Shown here one piece after another: positions 8,347 through 14,974 of a stretch of 64,000 nucleotides of DNA. Every line of letters begins with the position of its first letter. Position 1 is the stretch's first letter. The stretch is from Marinibacterium anthonyi (GTDB lineage: Bacteria > Pseudomonadota > Alphaproteobacteria > Rhodobacterales > Rhodobacteraceae). Location: positions 4,265,501-4,329,500 of the forward strand of contig CP031585.1 in assembly GCA_003217735.2 (NCBI GenBank), written 5' to 3'. Below the pieces are notes generated by a model that was not told the DNA's origin, did no database searches, and worked only from the letters and a program-made list of their open reading frames with translations. A program made the position numbers and the translations under genes.

Positions 8347-9291
8347 ATGAAAGGCCCCGTCTTCACCGGCCTGATCCTGCTGGTCCTGGTCGGACTGAGC
8401 CTGAGCATCGGGGTCGCCTCGGTCACGTCCGGTGACCTGTCGGTCAGCCTGCTGATGTGGGTCAGCCGCGTGCCGCGCACCTGTGCGGCGCTGCTGGCCG
8501 GCGCCGGGCTGGCGCTGGCCGGGGTGGTCGTGCAGCAGGCCGTGCAGAACCGCTTTGTCGAACCGGGGCTGACGGGCACGTCCGAGGCCGCGATGCTGGG
8601 CCTGCTGGGGATCACGCTGCTGGCCCCCGGCGCGGCGGTTGGCTGGAAGATGACCGTCGCCGCCTGTGCCGCCATGGTCGGGACCGGAGGCTTCCTGTGG
8701 CTGGCCCGCCATGTCCCGCGGTCGGACCCGATGCTGCTGCCGCTGGTGGGGCTGATCTATGCCGGGATCCTGGGCGCCGCGCTGATGTGGGTCGCGTGGA
8801 TGACCGACCTGATGCAATACGTCGGCATCTGGCGGCTGGGCGAATTTTCCGGCATCGTGCAGGGCCGCTACGAATTGCTGTGGATCATCGCGGGGCTGGG
8901 CATCCTGCTTTACGTGCTGGCCGACCGGTTCACCCTGCTGGGCCTGGGCGAGGATCAGGCCCGCAGCCTGGGCCTCGACTATGGCCAGACGCGGACGCTG
9001 GGCCTGGTGATGGTCGCCGCGATCACCGCCGTCGTCGTGGTGACTGTCGGCGCGTTTCCCTTTGTCGGCCTTGTCGTGCCCAACATCGTGTCGCGCTGGC
9101 GCGGCGACAACCTGCGCGCCAACCTGCCCCTGATCGCCGCCGGGGGGGCCGGGCTGGTTCTGGCCGCCGATATCCTCGGCCGCCTCATCGTCTTCCCCTA
9201 CGAAATCCCCGCCGCCACGATCTTTGCCGTCTTCGGATCGGCTGTCTTCCTCTGGCTTCTGTTCGCCGCGCCGGAGCGTCGCCGTGGCTGA
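8347..9291 (+). CDS. Iron-chelate ABC transporter permease, first subunit (FecCD family)
   Basis: Protein of 314 aa with about nine membrane helices and FecCD-family motifs: AGAGLALAGVVVQQ near the N-terminus, EPGLTGTSEAA, the ATPase-coupling region LGEDQARSLGLDYGQTR (about 200-216), and FPFVGLVVPNIVSR. The start is 8 bp after the binding-protein stop. Its stop overlaps the GTG start of the second permease. It pairs with that subunit as a heterodimeric channel, the FatDC or VctDG arrangement. Confidence 0.9.
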   Translation: MKGPVFTGLILLVLVGLSLSIGVASVTSGDLSVSLLMWVSRVPRTCAALLAGAGLALAGVVVQQAVQNRFVEPGLTGTSEAAMLGLLGITLLAPGAAVGWKMTVAACAAMVGTGGFLWLARHVPRSDPMLLPLVGLIYAGILGAALMWVAWMTDLMQYVGIWRLGEFSGIVQGRYELLWIIAGLGILLYVLADRFTLLGLGEDQARSLGLDYGQTRTLGLVMVAAITAVVVVTVGAFPFVGLVVPNIVSRWRGDNLRANLPLIAAGGAGLVLAADILGRLIVFPYEIPAATIFAVFGSAVFLWLLFAAPERRRG

Positions 9292-10249
9292 GATTGCGAT
9301 CCCAACCCGCCGCCTGCCCGTCCTGCCCCTGCTGGCCGGTGTCCTGCTAGTGGGCGTGGTGCTGTTCCTGGGCTGGAACCTCAGCGGGCCGGTCGCCTAC
9401 ATCCTGCACCTGCGCGTCGTCAAACTGGCCGCGCTGGTGCTGGTGGGCGCGGCGATCGGCATGGCGACGGTGCTGTTCCAGACCCTGACCGGCAGCCGCC
9501 TGCTGACCCCCGGGATCGTGGGGTTCGACGCGCTGTTCGTGTTCCTTCAGACGCTGCTGGTCGTCGCCCTGGGCGGGCTTGGCTACACCACCCTGCCACC
9601 CATGGCCAAGTTCCTGACCGAAACCGGGATCCTGATCGCCGCGGCGCTGATGCTCTTCGGGCTGCTGTTGAAGAACGGCGCGCGGGACATGACGCGGATG
9701 ATCCTGGCCGGCGTGATCCTGGGCGTCCTGCTGCGCGGGCTGGCCGAACTGGGTCAGCGCACGCTGGATCCTTCGGCCTTTGCCGTGGTGCAGCAGGCCG
9801 TCTTTGCCAGCTTCACCTCGATCCCGAAGGACCAGCTGGCCATCGCCGCCGCCGTTCTGGCCATCGCCGCCGGGCTGGCGGTGCGGCTGGCCAGCCGGAT
9901 GGATGTCGCGGCGCTGGGGGAACAGACGGCGCGCAGCCTCGGGCTGAACTACCGCCGCACCGCCCTGCAGGCGCTGGCGCTGGTCGCGGCGATGACCGCC
10001 GTGTCGACCGCGCTGGTCGGGCCCATCACCTTCCTTGGCCTGCTTGCCGCCTCCCTTGCCCACCAGGTGGCCGGCACCCATCGCCACGCCGTGGTCCTGC
10101 CCGCCGCCGGGCTGATCGGCGCCGCGATCCTGGTCTACGGGCAATTCGTCTTCGAAAGGCTGCTTGCCATGCAATCCTCGCTTGCCCTGCTGGTCGAATT
10201 CGCCGGTGGCCTGCTGTTCCTGGCCCTTGTCCTGAGGCGCCAGCGATGA
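9284..10249 (+). CDS. Iron-chelate ABC transporter permease, second subunit (FecCD family)
   Basis: Protein of 321 aa. The GTG at 9284 (VAEIAIPTRR) overlaps the end of the first permease and lies behind CCGGAGCGTCGCC; the frame opens further upstream, but that would overlap the neighbour by more than 60 bp. It contains the FecCD signature TPGIVGFDALFVFLQ, the coupling helix LGEQTARSLGLNYRRT and GPITFLGLLAASLAHQ. Its stop overlaps the ATPase start by 4 bp (ATGA). Confidence 0.9.
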   Translation: MAEIAIPTRRLPVLPLLAGVLLVGVVLFLGWNLSGPVAYILHLRVVKLAALVLVGAAIGMATVLFQTLTGSRLLTPGIVGFDALFVFLQTLLVVALGGLGYTTLPPMAKFLTETGILIAAALMLFGLLLKNGARDMTRMILAGVILGVLLRGLAELGQRTLDPSAFAVVQQAVFASFTSIPKDQLAIAAAVLAIAAGLAVRLASRMDVAALGEQTARSLGLNYRRTALQALALVAAMTAVSTALVGPITFLGLLAASLAHQVAGTHRHAVVLPAAGLIGAAILVYGQFVFERLLAMQSSLALLVEFAGGLLFLALVLRRQR

Positions 10250-11010
10250 TCCGCATCACCGATCTGTCCCTGTCCATCCACGGCCACGACATCCTGCGCG
10301 ACGTCTCGGCCGATGTCCCCAAGTCCGGCATCACCGCCCTGATCGGCCCCAACGGGGCGGGCAAATCCTCGCTGCTGCATTGCGTCGCGGGCCTGACCCG
10401 GCCCACCGCCGGGACCGTCTGGGTCGATGGGCTGGACATGTCGACCGCCCGCGACCTGGACCGCGCCCGGACGCTGGCCATCCTGACCCAATCGCAGGCG
10501 GTGTCGAGCCGTCTGACGGTCGAGGACCTGGTGGGCTTTGGCCGCTGGCCCCACCACCAGGGCCGCATCACCGACACCGACCGCGCCATCGTCGACGAGG
10601 CGCTGGCCGCCTTCGCGCTGACCGGCCTGCGGACCCGTTACCTGGACACGCTGTCGGGCGGCCAGCGCCAGCGCGCCTTTGTCGCCATGACCCATGCACA
10701 GGCGACCGGCTGGCTGCTGCTGGACGAGCCGCTGAACGCGCTGGATCCGCGCCATGCCCATGACCTGATGTCGCGCCTGTACGCCATGTCCCGGCCCGGG
10801 CCGGACACCCGCGCCGTGGTGATCGTCGTGCATGACCTGAACGCGGCAGCCGCCTGGGCCGACCGGGTGATCGCCATGAAGGACGGGCGCATCGCCGCCG
10901 CCGGTCCGCGTGACGAGGTGCTGACAGAACCGCTGCTGACCAAGCTGTTCGATACGCCCTTCGGCGTCCATTCCCATGCCGATCGGCTGTTTGTCTTTAC
11001 CAACGGCTAG
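10246..11010 (+). CDS. Iron-chelate ABC transporter ATP-binding protein (FecE-like)
   Basis: Protein of 254 aa with a complete ATPase: Walker A GPNGAGKSS (about 32-40), Q-loop LTQSQ, ABC signature LSGGQRQRAF, Walker B WLLLDEP, and a switch His in VIVVHDLNAA. It energises the two permeases. As the fourth gene of the operon it completes the importer. Its last 14 bp overlap the 3' end of the convergent phosphotransferase-kinase gene. Confidence 0.92.
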   Translation: MIRITDLSLSIHGHDILRDVSADVPKSGITALIGPNGAGKSSLLHCVAGLTRPTAGTVWVDGLDMSTARDLDRARTLAILTQSQAVSSRLTVEDLVGFGRWPHHQGRITDTDRAIVDEALAAFALTGLRTRYLDTLSGGQRQRAFVAMTHAQATGWLLLDEPLNALDPRHAHDLMSRLYAMSRPGPDTRAVVIVVHDLNAAAAWADRVIAMKDGRIAAAGPRDEVLTEPLLTKLFDTPFGVHSHADRLFVFTNG

Positions 11011-12544
11011 GATCTGCGCCGTCCAGCATGGCTCTCGCCTTGTCGGCCAGACGATCCATCGCCCCCCCGGCCTGCAGCCGGGTCCAGTCGATTGGCCCCG
11101 GATCATTGGACAGCTGTCGCGCCACAACCCGCGCATCCGCGTCCGACGCATCGCCCTGTCGCGCGCTCACCCGGGCTTCGAGCGTTTCCTGCGGGGCGTC
11201 CAGCCAGAGGCCGGTGAAGGGTACGCCCAGCCGATCGGCCAGCGCCTTTGCCTCGGCGCGGTCCACGCCGGTCAGGTAGGTGGCATCCAGGATGACGGAC
11301 TGGCCGGCCTTCAAAAGCGTTTCGCCGCGTTTCAGCAGCCGGTCATAGACGGCGGCGGTCGCCTGGGGCGTATAGGCCGACGACGGCAGGCGGGTCAGCG
11401 GATCCACCCCGGCCAGCCGCTTGCGTTCCAGGTCGCTGCGCAGGTGCACCGCGCCAGGGGCCGCGCCAAGGCCGGGGGCCAGGCGGCGGGCCAGCGTGGT
11501 CTTGCCGGTGCCCGACGCGCCGCCGACCGCCACCAGCCGGGGCGGCGGCGGGGCCAGGTAGTCCAGCGCCTGCGCCAGGTAGATGCGCGCGTCGGCGTCG
11601 GCTTCGGCCTCGTGATGCGCGGCGCGGCCGGTCTGGACATCGACCATGGCCCGGATCGCCGCGCGGATGCCAAGGAAGAACGGCAGCGCCGCCAGCCCGC
11701 CGTCCTGTTCGCCGTCGGCATCGAAAAGCCAGGCGCCCAGGGTCAGCGTTGCCGCCTGCGTCAGATCGCGGTGCAGCAGGTCCATCACCAGGAAGGCCAG
11801 ATCGTAAAGCACATCACAGGTGCCCAACACTTCGTCGAATTCCAGCGCGTCAAAGGGCACCGGGCGGCCGTCGACCAGCACGAGGTTGCGCAGGTGAAGG
11901 TCTCCGTGACAGCGTTTCAGCTGGCCCGCGTCGGACCGGGCGGTCAGCAAGGGCGCGACCTTGTCGAAGGCGGCGTGGACCTTGGTGTCGAAATCCTGCA
12001 CCGGAGCGACCCCAAGATCCCCGGTCATGTCACAAAAGGCATGGGTCAGTTCGTCGACGATGGCCTTCATCATCGCGGCCCCGTCGCCATCGCGCCCCGG
12101 CGCCTGGCGGTGGTATTGCGCCACCGACCGGCCCAGCTCCTCGGCCAGGGCCTCGGTCAGCCCGCCGCGTTCGGCGACCGCCGACAGCTCGTTCTCCGTC
12201 GGGAAACGGCGCATGCGCAGGACCCATTCGGCGACCTCTCCGTCGCCATCCAGCGCAAAGCCCCCGGCGTCGCGGGTCACCGGCACCACGTCCAGGTAGA
12301 TGTCCGGCGCGGCCGGGCGGTTCAGGTCCAACTCGCGGCGCAACATGGTTTCGCGCAGCTCCAGCGTCGAGAAATCCATGTAGTCGTATTTCACCGCGCG
12401 CTTGATCTTCCACGCCTCATCGCCGGTCAGAAAGACATGGGCGCCGTGGGTTTGCACGTGTTCGGGGGCCGCGCCGCCGTGGGTGGCCGGATCCATCAGC
12501 CAGTCGATCACGGCTTGCTGGTCGCCGGGGACATCATCGGGCAT
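10997..12544 (-). CDS. Aminoglycoside-phosphotransferase-like / P-loop kinase fusion
   Basis: Protein of 515 aa with two kinase-like halves. Residues 40-270 are an APH/choline-kinase fold: KIKRAVKYDY contributes the ATP-site lysine and RCHGDLHLRN (212-220) is the catalytic loop, with FDALEFD providing the metal ligand. Residues 335-515 are a separate AAA_33/adenylylsulfate-kinase-like P-loop domain (GGASGTGKTT, 341-350). The fusion is widespread and uncharacterised; members are often annotated as aminoglycoside phosphotransferase, but resistance is not implied. It lies downstream of the alcohol dehydrogenase gene with a 15 bp gap, so the two probably share a transcript. Confidence 0.85.
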   Translation of the reverse strand: MPDDVPGDQQAVIDWLMDPATHGGAAPEHVQTHGAHVFLTGDEAWKIKRAVKYDYMDFSTLELRETMLRRELDLNRPAAPDIYLDVVPVTRDAGGFALDGDGEVAEWVLRMRRFPTENELSAVAERGGLTEALAEELGRSVAQYHRQAPGRDGDGAAMMKAIVDELTHAFCDMTGDLGVAPVQDFDTKVHAAFDKVAPLLTARSDAGQLKRCHGDLHLRNLVLVDGRPVPFDALEFDEVLGTCDVLYDLAFLVMDLLHRDLTQAATLTLGAWLFDADGEQDGGLAALPFFLGIRAAIRAMVDVQTGRAAHHEAEADADARIYLAQALDYLAPPPPRLVAVGGASGTGKTTLARRLAPGLGAAPGAVHLRSDLERKRLAGVDPLTRLPSSAYTPQATAAVYDRLLKRGETLLKAGQSVILDATYLTGVDRAEAKALADRLGVPFTGLWLDAPQETLEARVSARQGDASDADARVVARQLSNDPGPIDWTRLQAGGAMDRLADKARAMLDGADPSRW

Positions 12545-12559
12545 CGGGATCTCCTTCGC

Positions 12560-13543
12560 TCAGGGCACCAGCACCGCCGCGCCCTGCAACCGGCCGGCGC
12601 GCAGGTCGTCCAGCGCAGTGTTGGCCATTTCCAGCGGATAGGCCACCGTGTGGGTGCGAATACCGGCCCTGAGTGCCAGGGGCAGGAAAGCCTCGCCATC
12701 CGCGCGGGTCAGGTTGGCGACAGACCGGATCACCCGTTCCTCCCACAGATCGGCATAGGGGAACGACGGAATATCGCTCATGTGGATACCGCCCGAAACC
12801 ACGGTGCCGCCCTTGCGCACCGCCTTCAGCGCCTGCGGGATCAGCGCGCCGACAGGGGCAAAGATCAGCGCCGCATCCAGCGGTTCTGGCGGCAGCGCGT
12901 CCGACGGACCGGCCCAGACGGCGCCAAGGTCACGGGCGAAATCCTGCGCGGCGGTCTCGCCGGAACGGGTAAAGGCAAACACCCGCCGGCCCTGCCAGAC
13001 ACACAATTGGCACAGGATATGCGCGGCGGCCCCGAACCCGTAAAGCCCGACGGCATCGGCCTCGCCCGCCAGCGACAGGGTCCGGTAGCCGATCAGCCCG
13101 GCGCACAGCAGCGGGGCCAGGGCAACGGGATCGGCGGCGTCGTCCAGCGGAAAGACGAAATGCGCGTCGGCCACGCAATACTCGGCATAGCCGCCATTGC
13201 GCGTGTAGCCGGTGAATTCCGGCGCATCGCACAGGTTTTCCCGCCCCGCCGCGCACTGGGGGCAATGTCCGCAGGTATGGCCCAGCCAGGGCACCCCGAC
13301 GCGCTGGCCGATCGCCAGACCGCTCACGCCCGGTCCAACGGCATCGACCCGGCCCACGATCTCGTGGCCCGGGACCAGCGGCAGGCGGGGGTCGGTCAGG
13401 TCACCATCCAGGATGTGCAGGTCGGTGCGGCAGACGCCGCAGGCCTCGACCCGGATCGCCACCTGGCCGGGCCCGGGGTCGGCACGGGGCAGATCCTGCA
13501 GAACCAGCGGCGTTCCGGGGCGGGTCAGGACCATGGCACGCAT
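12560..13543 (-). CDS. Zinc-dependent alcohol dehydrogenase
   Basis: Protein of 327 aa from the ATG at 13543 (MRAMVLTRPG), chosen for the GGGAG ribosome site 8 bp upstream; an ATG at 13558 would add five residues. It is a medium-chain dehydrogenase: catalytic zinc ligands in ACGVCRTDLH and GHEIVGR, structural-zinc cysteines in CGHCPQCAAGRENLC, and the cofactor fold at VGLYGFGAAAHI. The glycine motif is GFGAAA instead of GxGxxG, a form found in a subgroup of such enzymes. It is probably an NAD(P)-linked alcohol/aldehyde oxidoreductase. It is the first gene of a two-gene operon with the kinase fusion. Confidence 0.88.
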   Translation of the reverse strand: MRAMVLTRPGTPLVLQDLPRADPGPGQVAIRVEACGVCRTDLHILDGDLTDPRLPLVPGHEIVGRVDAVGPGVSGLAIGQRVGVPWLGHTCGHCPQCAAGRENLCDAPEFTGYTRNGGYAEYCVADAHFVFPLDDAADPVALAPLLCAGLIGYRTLSLAGEADAVGLYGFGAAAHILCQLCVWQGRRVFAFTRSGETAAQDFARDLGAVWAGPSDALPPEPLDAALIFAPVGALIPQALKAVRKGGTVVSGGIHMSDIPSFPYADLWEERVIRSVANLTRADGEAFLPLALRAGIRTHTVAYPLEMANTALDDLRAGRLQGAAVLVP

Positions 13544-13685
13544 GTCTCGCACTCCCATCAGACGATGACCGTAAATTCGGCCATTGCGCCGGACATCGCA
13601 TTGACCAGGATCAAGCGCGCGCCTTCACCATGGATTCCCGCCACGTCGCTCTATATCAACGGGTTCAAAGCATTGCGAAAACGAC

Positions 13686-14342
13686 ATGGCGTTGTTGACC
13701 CCGACCGAAGCATCAGGACCGATCACGGATACCGACGGCGCCGACCTGATCGCGTGCCCGTCCTGCGATGCGCTGTACCGCGAGCAGGTCCCGCCCAAGG
13801 GCGGCCGCGCGGTCTGTTCGCGCTGTGGCACCGTGCTGATCCGGCCACGGGCCAACGCGGGGCTTAGGATCATCGCGCTGACGATATCGGTCAACATCCT
13901 GGTCACCGCCGCCGTGTTCTTCCCGTTCCTGGAAATCCACGCGGCGGGGGTGGGCAACAAGGCGTCGATCCTGGACATCGCCACGTCGTTCCGGTCCGGG
14001 ATCCTGGTTCTGGTGTCGGTCGCGACGGTGTCGATGATCGTGCTGATCCCGCTGTTGCGCACGCTGCTGCTGCTTTACGTGCTGGTCCCCATCGTCTTCG
14101 ACCGCCCGCCCGCGGCCCGCGCCCGCGACGCGTTCCGCCTGTCGCAGCGGATCAAGCCCTGGTCGATGACGGAAATCTTCGCCATCGGCTGCGCCGTCGC
14201 CCTGGTCAAGATATCGGCCCTGGCGCGGCTGGATTTCGGGCCGGCCTTCTGGATGTTCGCCGTACTGGTGGTGATCGTCGTGGTCAACGACGCCTACATG
14301 TGCACCTGGTCCGTCTGGAAAAGCCTGGAGGAGCGCGAATGA
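13686..14342 (+). CDS. pqiA: PqiA-like membrane protein, first half
   Basis: Protein of 218 aa. A zinc ribbon (CPSC...CSRC, about residues 24-48) is followed by about four membrane helices, i.e. one of the two repeats that make up E. coli PqiA. The second repeat is encoded by the next gene, so the protein is split here. PqiA works with the MCE protein PqiB in envelope phospholipid transport and membrane integrity. The stop overlaps the following start (AATGATG). Confidence 0.88.
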   Translation: MALLTPTEASGPITDTDGADLIACPSCDALYREQVPPKGGRAVCSRCGTVLIRPRANAGLRIIALTISVNILVTAAVFFPFLEIHAAGVGNKASILDIATSFRSGILVLVSVATVSMIVLIPLLRTLLLLYVLVPIVFDRPPAARARDAFRLSQRIKPWSMTEIFAIGCAVALVKISALARLDFGPAFWMFAVLVVIVVVNDAYMCTWSVWKSLEERE

Positions 14343-14974
14343 TGACCGCGCGCGACGCCGGGCTGGTGGCCTGCACCACCTGCGCCAAGGTCTGGCCCGA
14401 AGGGACCGGGACCTGCGATCGCTGCGGCAGCGCGTTGCATTCGCGCGACGAACGCAGCCTGCAACGGGTCTGGGCCTGGTGGGCAGCGGGGCTGTTTTGC
14501 TACATCCCGGCCAATGTCACGCCGATGCTGGTGACCACGACGCTGATTTCCAAGCAGGACAACACGATCATCGGCGGCGCGGTGGAAATCGCCCGCCATG
14601 GCGACGTGCTGATCGCGATGATCGTCCTGGTGGCATCGGTCCTGATCCCGGTCAGCAAGTTCATCGCCATCGCCTATCTGGGCCTGACCCTGCGCCGCGG
14701 CACGATCCAGAGCGCACATGGACGGCAGGTCCTGTACGAGGTGATCGACTTCATCGGCCGCTGGTCGATGATCGACGTCTTCGTTGTGGCCATTCTCAGC
14801 TCGCTGGTGCAATTGTCGGTCGTCGCGTCGATCCGGCCGGGGCCGGCGGCGCTTACTTTCGCCCTGTCGGTGATCTTCACGATGCTCTCCGCCCAGTCCT
14901 TTGACAGCCGCCTGATCTGGGACAAGGCACGACCCGACGACACCGCAGAACCCGCCGAGGCTCACCACGCATGA
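14339..14974 (+). CDS. pqiA: PqiA-like membrane protein, second half
   Basis: Protein of 211 aa from 14339 (a second ATG follows directly at 14342). It has the same layout as the preceding gene: zinc ribbon CTTC...CDRC and four helices. It contains the PqiA hallmarks YIPANVTPML and, near the C-terminus, RWSMIDVFVVAIL. Together with the first half it forms the equivalent of full-length PqiA. It overlaps the pqiB start by 4 bp (ATGA). Confidence 0.9.
   Translation: MMTARDAGLVACTTCAKVWPEGTGTCDRCGSALHSRDERSLQRVWAWWAAGLFCYIPANVTPMLVTTTLISKQDNTIIGGAVEIARHGDVLIAMIVLVASVLIPVSKFIAIAYLGLTLRRGTIQSAHGRQVLYEVIDFIGRWSMIDVFVVAILSSLVQLSVVASIRPGPAALTFALSVIFTMLSAQSFDSRLIWDKARPDDTAEPAEAHHA

Noticed and set aside
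10997-12544. Aminoglycoside resistance gene
   Set aside because: The APH fold also covers many metabolic kinases; the fusion to a second P-loop kinase and the alcohol dehydrogenase neighbour do not suggest resistance.
10976-13867. Long plus-strand open frame across the kinase fusion and alcohol dehydrogenase
   Set aside because: It is a shadow of two convincing minus-strand genes; the translation is repetitive Gln/Gly/Arg with no ribosome site.
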